In this document: in pieces, positions 27,638 through 36,129 of the stretch | Layout: every line of letters begins with the position of its first letter | Position numbering within the stretch: the stretch's first letter is position 1 | NCBI RefSeq assembly: GCF_900457465.1 | Contig: NZ_UAUU01000011.1 | Span: 1,364,001 to 1,428,000 of the forward strand | Direction of reading: 5' to 3' | DNA length: 64,000 bases | Source: Sphingobacterium multivorum | GTDB taxonomy: Bacteria; Bacteroidota; Bacteroidia; Sphingobacteriales; Sphingobacteriaceae | Notes under the pieces: generated by a model | Told to the model about the DNA's origin: nothing | The model's database searches: none | What the model saw: only the letters and a program-made list of their open reading frames with translations | Program-made: the position numbers and the translations under genes

Positions 27638-29764
27638 ATGAATACGGTATCAAGAGTACTCTTAGGTGCGTCTATCGTTTTTTTTGTGCACGAGGTTGGT
27701 TTCGCACAAAAGAAATTGGATTTTGCACAGTCCTGGGGGCAAAAGTCATCGTTGACAGTTCGTACCAATCAGTATCCTGGCTGGGCAGACGGGACAGCTT
27801 ATCTGGAAAATGATGTAAATGATGGTCGTTTATATCAGGTTAACATTAAGTCAGGTCACAGAAGCATTTATACAGTTCCCGCTAAAGAAGGGACGGTTGT
27901 TTATGTCGAGAACAATGATATCTTCCTGAAAGGTACCGATGGTGTAGCAAAGAGGCTGACCAACTCTCCTGATGTTGCTGAACAGAATCCAACCTTATCA
28001 CCGGATGGTAAATATGTAGCCTTTACGCGTAAAAGCAATCTGTATAGCGTGGACGTGACTTCAGGAAAAGAAATGCAATGTACAAAGGATGGTACTGATG
28101 TGATCTACAATGGTTGGTCATCCTGGGTATATTACGAAGAAATTCTTGGGCGCCCAACAAAATATAAAGCTTTTTGGTGGTCTCCGGACAGCCGTAAGAT
28201 CGCTTTTATGCGTTTCGATGATACCAAGGTTCCGATGTTTCCGATTTATTCGTCCAAAGGCCAGCATGGTTACCTGGAGGAGACAAGATATCCCAAAGCC
28301 GGTGACCCAAATCCGGAAGTGAAGGTAGGAATCGTTCACCTCGAAGGGGGCAACGTTACCTGGGCTGATTTCAACGAGAAAGACGATCAGTATTTTGGCC
28401 AGCCTTATTGGGCCTTTGATAGTAAAAATGTGATGGTACAGTGGATGAACAGGGATCAGAACAATTTGAAGTTTTATCAAGTGGATCCGAATTCAGGTTC
28501 GAAAAAAGAAATCTACGATGAGCGTCAGGCTTCATGGATCAATTTGGATCACGATGAGCGTATCACATATCTGGCGGACAACAAATATTATATCCTAAAA
28601 TCGGATAAGACAGGCTGGGCGCATTATTACCTCTATAAATTGGATGGAACATTGGTCAATCCAATTACTTCCGGCGAATGGCAGGTAACGGAATTAAAAC
28701 GGATTGATGAAAAAAATAAGGTGATCTATTTTACCGCACGTAAAGAAAACTCAGCGCGTTTTGATTTGTACCGCGTGGATTATTCAGGTAAAAACTTAAA
28801 ACGTCTGACGTTCGGTGAATACTCGCACGATGTGAATGTGTCGCCTGACGGCAAGTATTTTATTACCAAATACTCCAATGTGAGTACACCCGATCGGTTC
28901 GCTTTGTTGGATAATCAAGGTAAGGTCGTACGTCAGCTAGCGGATAGTAAAGCTGCTGATTTTACCTCGTATACCTACGGTAAAACCGAATACTTACATC
29001 TTAAATCAGATGACGGACTGTTCGATCTTCCATTGACCATCACTTATCCGACAAATTTTGATAAATCAAAAGTGTACCCGGTTGTTTTCAGTATTTACGG
29101 TGGGCCTGACGCGGGAACGGTAAAAGATACCTGGAAAGGAACGGCCAATCAGTACTGGGCCAATGAAGGAATTATTCAAGTCTCTGCAGATCACCGGGCA
29201 TCTGGTCATTTTGGTAAACAAGGTGTTGCTTATATGCACCGCAATCTTGGTCACTGGGAAATTATTGATTATTCGACAATTGTTAAATGGTTAAAATCGC
29301 AACCTTGGGTCGCTAAAAACAAAGTACTTATTACAGGGCATAGCTATGGTGGCTATATGACTTGTTTGGCGATGACGAAGGCGGCAGATGTATTTGATTT
29401 TGGTATTGCTGGCGCACCGGTTACCTCATGGGATCTGTATGATAGCCATTACACGGAAAGATGGATGGACACGCCTCAAGACAATCCAGACGGATATAAA
29501 GCTGGTTCTGTGTTGACCTATGCCAATAATTATAAAGGCGTGTTGCGCATTATGCATGGCGATATGGATGACAATGTTCATTTGCAGAATACAACCCAAC
29601 TTGTCGATAAATTAACGGATCGAAGCGTCCCTTTTGAATTGATGATCTATCCGGGAAGCCGTCATGGATTTGACCGTTCGAAAAGTAAATATGATTTTAA
29701 TGAGCGTGCGCGTTTCTACTACCAATACTTATTGGAGAAGCCGCTTCCCAAAGAATTTAAATAG
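27638..29764 (+). CDS. Secreted dipeptidyl peptidase IV (S9B)
   Basis: Serine exopeptidase releasing Xaa-Pro dipeptides, probably periplasmic. The start at 27638 gives a signal peptide (MNTVSRVLLG, then cleavage near EVGFA); the open frame from 27584 adds a non-signal extension and is rejected. The N-terminal beta-propeller (DPPIV_N) is followed by an alpha/beta-hydrolase domain with the nucleophile in GHSYGG (Ser about residue 569), Asp in MDDNVHLQ and His in GSRHGF. The propeller contains YYEEIL-type glutamates used for N-terminus recognition. About 708 residues, normal. Followed by a terminator. Confidence 0.93.
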   Translation: MNTVSRVLLGASIVFFVHEVGFAQKKLDFAQSWGQKSSLTVRTNQYPGWADGTAYLENDVNDGRLYQVNIKSGHRSIYTVPAKEGTVVYVENNDIFLKGTDGVAKRLTNSPDVAEQNPTLSPDGKYVAFTRKSNLYSVDVTSGKEMQCTKDGTDVIYNGWSSWVYYEEILGRPTKYKAFWWSPDSRKIAFMRFDDTKVPMFPIYSSKGQHGYLEETRYPKAGDPNPEVKVGIVHLEGGNVTWADFNEKDDQYFGQPYWAFDSKNVMVQWMNRDQNNLKFYQVDPNSGSKKEIYDERQASWINLDHDERITYLADNKYYILKSDKTGWAHYYLYKLDGTLVNPITSGEWQVTELKRIDEKNKVIYFTARKENSARFDLYRVDYSGKNLKRLTFGEYSHDVNVSPDGKYFITKYSNVSTPDRFALLDNQGKVVRQLADSKAADFTSYTYGKTEYLHLKSDDGLFDLPLTITYPTNFDKSKVYPVVFSIYGGPDAGTVKDTWKGTANQYWANEGIIQVSADHRASGHFGKQGVAYMHRNLGHWEIIDYSTIVKWLKSQPWVAKNKVLITGHSYGGYMTCLAMTKAADVFDFGIAGAPVTSWDLYDSHYTERWMDTPQDNPDGYKAGSVLTYANNYKGVLRIMHGDMDDNVHLQNTTQLVDKLTDRSVPFELMIYPGSRHGFDRSKSKYDFNERARFYYQYLLEKPLPKEFK

Positions 29765-29783
29765 GAAGAGTTAAGGTCAAAAT

Positions 29784-29820
29784 AGAAAATCCCTTATCCA
29801 TTCGGATAGGGGATTTTTAT
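29784..29820 (+). terminator. Rho-independent terminator after the DPP-IV gene
   Basis: AAAATCCCTTATCC / GGATAGGGGATTTT hairpin with a 4-base loop, followed by T-rich sequence. Confidence 0.9.
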
Positions 29821-29971
29821 TTTTAGCCTGTTTTCATCTATCTGGGATAACAGATTTTCCATAACCGTTCTTTTTATGTTAAAAATGATAAAAAAAGTGA
29901 TTTTTCTAGGTGTGTAAATTGTTGAAAATTAAAAAATATGGCATCTTTGTAGAAGTTTATTCAAAGAAAAA

Positions 29972-30763
29972 ATGATTCAATTCCTAAAGGAAAGTACTTT
30001 TGCCGTTAACGAGGTTTTTAATAAGTCATTGGAGTTGCTGAAAAGGCATTATTTTTCAGTGGCGGGGCTTTGTTTTTTACTATTTGTAACCTCCGGACTG
30101 TCTAATTATCTCGCGACCACCATCAGTGATTTCAATGTGGTGTTGAGTGGCTTTATGGCATTTTTTTTCATGGTGATGTATTTTGGATTGAACATGACTT
30201 TGTTTAAGTATATTTTAAGTCTGATTGATGGTAACCAGGAGAAGAAACTCGTCCAATGTATCCCGAGTACGAAAGAGCTTGCATACTTTTTTGGCGCTAT
30301 GTTGAGTATTATGGTGCTTTCTATAGCACTTCTGATGCTATTGGGGGCCGTCTCTTTACCATTCCTTTACCTATTTGAAAATGGTGACAATCGGATGGAG
30401 CTGATGAGCAACTTTACGATGTTTGTTGTCTTTGTTGCGGCCATATTGACGTTCATCCTGATTATTCGAGTGGCATTTTATCCGTTTTTCATTATTGATA
30501 AACACGCGGGGACATTACGGTCATTACGCTTCAGTTTTGCATTGACAAAAGGCAATGTATTCAAACTATTATTGATTTTGGCTGTATTTGCTTTTTTCCA
30601 GTTACTACAGATGTATTTTAATTATTTAGAATATTACATAATTTTTATTATTTTGAACCTCGTGAGCTCGTTTTTGGTGGTACCTCTGGCTAGTATTGTT
30701 GTTTCGGTCGCTTACCGATCCATGATGGCGGATTACCATGGGGAGAAGACCCAAAGATTTTAA
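29972..30763 (+). CDS. Multi-pass membrane protein of unknown function
   Basis: A 263-residue protein with about six hydrophobic segments (for example SVAGLCFLLFVTSGL, VVLSGFMAFFFMVMYFG and LLILAVFAFFQLLQMYF). A conserved-looking LRSLRFSFALTKGNVFKLL segment lies before the last helices, as in DUF975/glycerophosphodiester phosphodiesterase membrane-domain proteins. No catalytic motif is seen. It lies 29 bases upstream of dxr and may be co-transcribed with it. A -33 TTG and a CATCTTTG sequence around 29920-29952 could form its promoter. Confidence 0.65.
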   Translation: MIQFLKESTFAVNEVFNKSLELLKRHYFSVAGLCFLLFVTSGLSNYLATTISDFNVVLSGFMAFFFMVMYFGLNMTLFKYILSLIDGNQEKKLVQCIPSTKELAYFFGAMLSIMVLSIALLMLLGAVSLPFLYLFENGDNRMELMSNFTMFVVFVAAILTFILIIRVAFYPFFIIDKHAGTLRSLRFSFALTKGNVFKLLLILAVFAFFQLLQMYFNYLEYYIIFIILNLVSSFLVVPLASIVVSVAYRSMMADYHGEKTQRF

Positions 30764-30792
30764 ATAATATATTTTAATTAATAGCAAAGGTT

Positions 30793-31950
30793 TTGAGTAA
30801 AAAAGGAATTGCCATTTTAGGGGCAACGGGAAGTATAGGCACACAAGCCTTGGATGTGATAAGAGCCTTTCCTAATACATTTGAAGCAATTGTTCTGACT
30901 TGTGGCAGCAATGTCACACTGTTGATCCAACAGGCCTTGGAGTTTAAGCCCAAAGCAGTGGTGGTAACAGATTCCCTACACTATAATCAGGTACAGGATG
31001 CTTTAAAAGGATATGATATCGCTGTTCTTTTGGGTGAAGCCGGATTGGTTGAAGTGGTGCAGTTGGAAGAAGTTGATATCGTTTTGAATGCAATTGTTGG
31101 ATCTGCGGGATTAAAACCTACTGTTAAAGCGATTCAATCGAAAAAAGATATTGCACTGGCCAATAAGGAGACACTTGTTGTCGCTGGTGAGCTGATAATG
31201 GCCTTAGTGAAAGAATATGGTGTACGCATGCTTCCTGTGGATTCAGAGCATTCGGCGATCTTTCAGTGTTTGACCGGTGAGGAGCATAATCCAATTGAGA
31301 AAATATATGTGACGGCCTCCGGCGGTCCTTTTCGTGGGAAAAAACGTGCCGATCTCCTACAGGTTACGAAGGCCCAAGCCTTGAAGCATCCCAATTGGTC
31401 GATGGGCGCCAAAATTACGATTGACTCGGCATCCCTGATGAATAAAGGGCTAGAAGTGATTGAAGCAAAATGGCTCTTCAATCTGTCCATAAATCAGGTG
31501 GATGTGATTGTACATCCTCAATCTATTGTACATTCGTTAGTTCAGTTTCAGGATGGTTCCATGAAGGCCCAAATGGGGATTCCTGATATGAAATTGCCGA
31601 TCCAGTATGCACTGACCTATCCGGCACGTTTTGAAAACAGTTTTGAACGATTTAATTTCATGGACTATCCGACGCTCAGTTTTGAAAAAGCAGACATGGA
31701 AACTTTTCGGAATTTGGCATTGGCTTATGAAAGCCTTCGTACCGGCGGAAATAGAAGCTGTGTATTAAATGCGGCCAATGAAGTGGTTGTGGATGCCTTT
31801 CTGAAAGATCAAGTTGGTTTTTTGGAGATGAGTGATATTATTGAACAGACATTAGATAAAGTAGAATTCATTGCGACACCGACGCTGGATGATTATCTGG
31901 AGACGGATCGTGTCGCAAGGTTAATAACAAAGGAAATAATCAAAGATTAA
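30793..31950 (+). CDS. dxr: 1-deoxy-D-xylulose 5-phosphate reductoisomerase
   Basis: Second step of the MEP isoprenoid pathway; NADPH-dependent. Starts at TTG 30793, the only start giving the canonical MSKKGIAILGATGSIG (NADPH loop). Further motifs: ALANKETLV, PVDSEHSAIFQ (metal Asp and Glu), ASGGPFRGKKRADL, TIDSASLMNKGLE and VHPQSIVHS, then LNAANEV at the C-terminal domain. 385 residues, normal. It is followed by rseP after 16 bases, a common Bacteroidota pairing. Confidence 0.96.
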   Translation: MSKKGIAILGATGSIGTQALDVIRAFPNTFEAIVLTCGSNVTLLIQQALEFKPKAVVVTDSLHYNQVQDALKGYDIAVLLGEAGLVEVVQLEEVDIVLNAIVGSAGLKPTVKAIQSKKDIALANKETLVVAGELIMALVKEYGVRMLPVDSEHSAIFQCLTGEEHNPIEKIYVTASGGPFRGKKRADLLQVTKAQALKHPNWSMGAKITIDSASLMNKGLEVIEAKWLFNLSINQVDVIVHPQSIVHSLVQFQDGSMKAQMGIPDMKLPIQYALTYPARFENSFERFNFMDYPTLSFEKADMETFRNLALAYESLRTGGNRSCVLNAANEVVVDAFLKDQVGFLEMSDIIEQTLDKVEFIATPTLDDYLETDRVARLITKEIIKD

Positions 31951-31966
31951 ATTTTAAAAAGCATAC

Positions 31967-33291
31967 ATGGGTGTTTTAATTATGGTCGGACAAGTGATTT
32001 TAGGCTTGTCAATTTTAATTGTTCTACATGAGTTAGGACATTTCTTAGCAGCACGTGCATTTGGTATCAAGGTGGAAAAGTTTTATCTGTTCTTTGATGC
32101 TTGGGGAGTGAAATTATTTAAATTCAATTATAAAGGATGTGAATATGGTATTGGCTGGTTGCCTTTAGGCGGTTATGTCAAGATTGCGGGTATGATCGAT
32201 GAATCGATGGATACGGAGCAATTGAAGGGGGAGCCACAACCTTGGGAATTTAGATCAAAACCAGCTTGGCAACGTTTAATCGTCATGTTAGGCGGTATTA
32301 TTGTCAATATTGTCGTCGGTGTTGTTGTTTTTTGGATGCTGACTTTTAAAATGGGCAATACAGACATTAAAATGGATCAGCTGGTAAACGGTATTGTACC
32401 TGGGTCCATTGGTGAATCTATTGGTTTGAAAGCTGGCGATAAAGTGATTGCAATAGACGGTCACCGTATCGAAAATTACTCGGAGCTGATCAGTTCTAAA
32501 GTATTGATGGGGGGAGTTGCACTTACAGTTGAGCGTGATGGAGCTACAGCAGAAGTCAAAGTCCCCGCTGATTTATTAAACACGCTTTCCGACAAAAAAG
32601 GAGAGAAGTTTATCGAGCCACGGGTTAAAACGACCAGTGTTGCTGAAGTAGCTCCCGGTTTGGTGGCAAGTAAAATGGGGTTTGTGAAAGGCGATAGCAT
32701 TATTGCCGTAAACGAGACACAGGTTCCTTTCTTCGATCAATTTAAGGCGCAAATAAAAGCGAATAGCAATAAAACGGTTGCGATTAAAGTTTTACGCAAA
32801 GGGGCTGAAGTTTCCTTGCAAGGAATTGTTCCTGCAGATGCCATGCTGGGAATAGGGATCAATCGTGATTATTCCATCAAATCGTTTACAACGCAATATA
32901 CCTTGATGGAGGCGTTTCCGATCGGTGCAAAGAAAGCGTTTACAGTGATTACCGATAACGCTAAGGGATTTGGTAAATTTTCAAAGGCGAAGTGCGTGCT
33001 GATAAAGCATTATCGGGCCCTATTGGCATTGCAACTCTGTTTGGCACGGAAGTGGACTGGATCCGTTTTTGGTCCTTAGTAGGGATGTTGTCTATGGCAT
33101 TGGCATTTATGAACCTATTGCCTATTCCAGCTTTGGATGGCGGTCACGTGTTGTTCTTGTTGGTTGAGATGATTCAAGGCAAGCCATTGAGTGAAAAATT
33201 CCTAGAAAAAGCACAAATGGTCGGTTTCTTCATTCTTTTGGCCTTGATGGTCTTTATATTTGGAAACGATATCTTTAAGTTATTTAAATAA
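31967..33291 (+). CDS. rseP: RseP-type site-2 metalloprotease (M50, frameshifted)
   Basis: Intramembrane zinc protease that in other bacteria releases envelope-stress sigma factors. The active site LHELGHFLAARAFGIKVEKF (HExxH) is in the first helix region; a PDZ domain follows (VPGSIGESIGLKAGDKVIAI) and a second PDZ-like copy (VAPGLVASKMGFVKGDSIIA). The third metal ligand is in NLLPIPALDGGHVLF. The halves are offset: adding one A to the run 32975-32977 gives FKGEVRADKALSGPIG and the stop at 33291, about 441 residues. Start at 31967 or the in-frame ATG at 31982. Confidence 0.93.
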
Positions 33292-33351
33292 GTCAACGGT
33301 CGCCGGTCAATGCTGACGGTGACTATTTCTAAAAAAAAGCTAAAAGCCAAC

Positions 33352-33381
33352 GATGGTCGGAATTTCTTCCGACCATTTTTT
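33352..33381 (+). terminator. Rho-independent terminator after rseP
   Basis: GATGGTCGGAA / TTCCGACCAT hairpin with a 4-base loop followed by a T run. Confidence 0.92.
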
Positions 33382-33544
33382 GTGATATGACAGTGCTAGC
33401 AGGAAAAGGTCTTTACATTTGATTTGTAACATTTATGTATGCAATAGCCCTGCATTCACTTCAATACGCTTTTTCCAGCATTCAGGATGAAGGTCTTTCC
33501 AACAATAAATGATTTTTTATATTGCATTTAAAAAACTATTTATC

Positions 33545-33552
33545 TAAGTTTG
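33545..33552 (+). promoter_or_regulatory. -7 element abutting the ywbE start codon
   Basis: TAAGTTTG matches TAnnTTTG and ends 3 bases before the ywbE ATG at 33556, implying a leaderless or nearly leaderless transcript if used. Confidence 0.3.
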
Positions 33553-33555
33553 ACC

Positions 33556-33760
33556 ATGGATGGAAGAAATAGAGCAGATGTAAAGCCAGGTATGTTGGTG
33601 AATATAATCTTAAAAAAAGGACCAGCGTACGGGAAATCTAACAGAAGGCATTGTGAAGGACTTGCTAACATCGTCCTCTTATCATTCGAGGGGGATTAAA
33701 GTCAGGTTGACGGACGGCCAAATAGGAAGAGTGGCCGAAATTATTGAAGATGATTTTTAG
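33556..33760 (+). CDS. ywbE: YwbE family protein (frameshifted)
   Basis: A 67-residue conserved protein hidden by one indel. From the ATG at 33556 the product reads MDGRNRADVKPGMLVNIIL; dropping one A from the seven-A run at 33612-33618 continues it as KKDQRTGNLTEGIVKDLLTS, then SSYHSRGIKVRLTDGQIGRV, ending AEIIEDDF. This matches YwbE (DUF2196) proteins throughout, including KKDQRTG and GIKVRL. Function is unknown. It stands alone between rseP and an AT-rich gap. Confidence 0.85.
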
Positions 33761-34010
33761 GAGATAATCTACCGGTCTTCTTTTCTCTTTACCACATCTT
33801 TTCTAGCGTTGTTGACGCGAAGAGATTGCTACCTATGATGTTTCTTATTGTATAAATCAAACTAAAAGTTTGTTGGATTGTTAATATTGGACATTTTGAA
33901 ATAAAATTTGTATAATAACATAATTATTGCTAACTTTTTTCTGTATTTTTTATTTTATTACATATTTATATAATATTGTTTTTATAATTACTAAATGACA
34001 GCTTATTCAA

Positions 34011-34389
34011 ATGGATACCAAAGATAGATGTACGATTGTCTACGCAGATGATGCGATGATTCATCATGTGTTGATGCGAGCGATGGCTCAATCACATTTA
34101 TTGGATTTGGTTTATTGTGCATCCAATGGCAGGGAGTTGATCGACTACCTCCATGAAAACGAGCATGAGCTTCCTGAGATATGTATATTAGACCTGCATA
34201 TGCCTGTATTAAACGGAATAGAAACGGCAAAAATTGTGAAAGAAAGATTTCCCTCGATCAGAATATTTGGGTTGACTTCGAGCAGTGATGAGAATGAGCG
34301 GATGGAATTGCGGGACGCCGGGGCAGAAGAGATTTTTTTCGAAAGAACAGATGCCTTTATTAATGAAACAACTTGCGCCCAGCCTATAG
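34011..34389 (+). CDS. Single-domain response regulator (frameshifted near the C-terminus)
   Basis: CheY-like receiver with no output domain. Acidic pair in IVYADDAM, phospho-acceptor Asp in ICILDLHMPVLNG, and the Thr/Ser switch in GLTSSSDENE. As read it ends at 34415 with an atypical tail lacking the conserved Lys. Removing one T from the run 34333-34339 gives EEIFSKEQMPLLMKQLAPSL with the conserved SK and a stop at 34389, about 126 residues. No sensor kinase is adjacent. The preceding 250 bases (33761-34010) are strongly AT-rich. Confidence 0.82.
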
Positions 34390-34403
34390 AACGTATAAAT
34401 AAG

Positions 34404-34436
34404 GAAGAAGCCTAACAGATGTTAGGCTTCTTCTTT
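34404..34436. terminator. Bidirectional terminator between response regulator and DUF6965 genes
   Basis: GAAGAAGCCTAAC / GTTAGGCTTCTTC hairpin with a 4-base loop and T-rich flank. It contains the stop codon of the convergent DUF6965 gene. Confidence 0.88.
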
Positions 34437-34635
34437 TGCTTCTAAGGCATCCTTGAATTTCAGCAGTCTAATCCAGGATGGACATTTGCTTAAATCTTTT
34501 TTCCCATAAGCTTACATGGATGAAGCTTGTGCTCAAGAAACGCTGAACGTCGAAGACCTGCATATCTTGCTGTATTTCCAGCGTTTCGGGCAAGTCTTTG
34601 GATTGAAAATAGTGTTGTAATTCTTCTGGAGTCAT
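34422..34635 (-). CDS. DUF6965 family small protein (frameshifted)
   Basis: About 70 residues. MTPEELQHYFQSKDLPETLE, DVQRFLSTSFIHVSLWEK, then, after dropping one base in the six-T run at 34497-34502, DLSKCPSWIRLLKFKDALEA and a final KEEA. This matches the short DUF6965 proteins common in Sphingobacteriaceae. An upstream ATG at 34686 is in frame but would sit inside the outer membrane factor gene; 34635 gives the family start. Function unknown. It begins 26 bases after the efflux operon ends. Confidence 0.72.
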
Positions 34636-34660
34636 ACCACAAAAATAAAGTTTTAAATCC

Positions 34661-36129
34661 TTATCTCCAACCTCCACCGAGCGCACGATACAAGTCTACA
34701 AATGCATCTAAATGCTGTTGTCGTAATTCGACGAGATCCAGGTCGCTATTAAGGGCATTACTTTGCGCGGTAATGACCTCTAGATAGGTGGCATACCCAC
34801 TTTTAAAGAGTAGACCTGCGTTTTTTAACTGCCAGGTGCGCGTTATCGACCCTTTCTTTAGCCAAAGCTAATTGTTCACGTTGCTTGTCGACTGTGACCA
34901 CTGCATTAGAGACTTCGGCGACTGCCTCGACAACTTTTTGTTGCAGTTGGATTTCGGCTTTATCACGTTTCCAATTTAGCAACCTCATACTGTGTTTTCA
35001 ATGTTTTGTTTTTGAAAATAGGCGTGGTTAAATTTCCAGTTATTCCACCAAGCAATGCGCCAGGGATATTAAACCAATTTTTAGGGAGCATACTATTTAC
35101 CCCTAATACGCCGCCCACGGTCAATGACGGATAACGCATAGCCTGTTGGATATTCGCATTCGCATTGGCTGCCATCAGTTGAAATTCAGATGATCGGATA
35201 TCTGGTCTATTGCGGACAATCTCGATTGGGGACCCCAGGGAGATGTCTTTGCTCTCCGCGAAGAGATGCTCGTAAGAAGTTCCTCTTTTGATGCTGTCGG
35301 GTAATTTTCCGGTAAGTGTCTGCAGCGCATTTTCCTGGATGGCAATTTCCTTTTCGATTTCGGGAACGAGGGAGGCTGCCAATAGGCGTTGTGATTGTGT
35401 TTGTTGGATCGCCAAGGCGGTGATTTCACCAGCTTCATATTGGAGCTTGATCATGCGGAGAGTGCTGTCATTTAATTGGACGTTCCGTTTGGCAACTTCA
35501 ATTTTGGCATCTAGCATCAAGAGATTGAAGTAACCTTTTGCCACAGCTGTTATGATCGAGGTCTGTATCGCATTTTTTGCCTCCTGTGTATCCAAATACT
35601 CGGCTAAGAGTTGTTCTTGTTTGCTTCCTATTTTCTTCCAGATATCGACTTCCCAGCTAAAATTAATATCAGAGCCAAACATGGATTGATAGACGAACAT
35701 ATTTTGCGGCGCTTTTTCATCCTTATGATCGTAGTATTTAGTCAGAGGACCACTGCCAAAGTCCTTTGATCGCCAGGTACGGTTTCCATTGGCAATTGTT
35801 GCATTTACACTCGGCAGGTAGTTGGCTTTATTCTGCGCTAAGACTCGCGTTGAAATCTGCAGGTTGAGCAGTGCAGTTTTCATTTCAAAGTTATTGGCTA
35901 AGGCAGAATCAATCAATAGCTTCAATGTGGGATCATGAAAGAAGGATTTCCAATGGATCAGGCCCATACTGGAGGTATCTCCGAAGTAATCCAGCGTATC
36001 GCCACGAAAGTTTTCCGGAAGTTTGAGTTTGGGCTGCACATAATCTTTGCCGATCTTACAGGCATTCATCAGGCCTAAGAGGCCAATGATGATCGATATT
36101 CCCGAAAGGTATTTTTGTATGTTTTTCAT
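34661..36129 (-). CDS. RND efflux outer membrane factor, NodT/OprM-type lipoprotein (two indels)
   Basis: Trimeric outer membrane channel for the RND pump. The signal sequence ends in GLLGLMNAC (lipobox-like). The protein shows RPDIRSSEFQLMAANANANI and SLTVGGVLG, typical of the family. As read it stops at 34963. Correcting an indel at about 34968-34977 continues it as KRDKAEIQLQQKVVEAVAEV, and dropping one base in the T run 34821-34826 continues NAGLLFKSGYATYLEVITAQ to FVDLYRALGGGWR. About 489 residues, normal. Its ATG overlaps the pump stop by one base (TAATG). Last gene of the operon. Confidence 0.92.

Noticed and set aside
34468..34686. 72-residue protein as literally open on the minus strand
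   Set aside because: Its first 17 codons belong to the outer membrane factor gene region and its tail is out of frame; the DUF6965 gene is 34422-34635 after correction.
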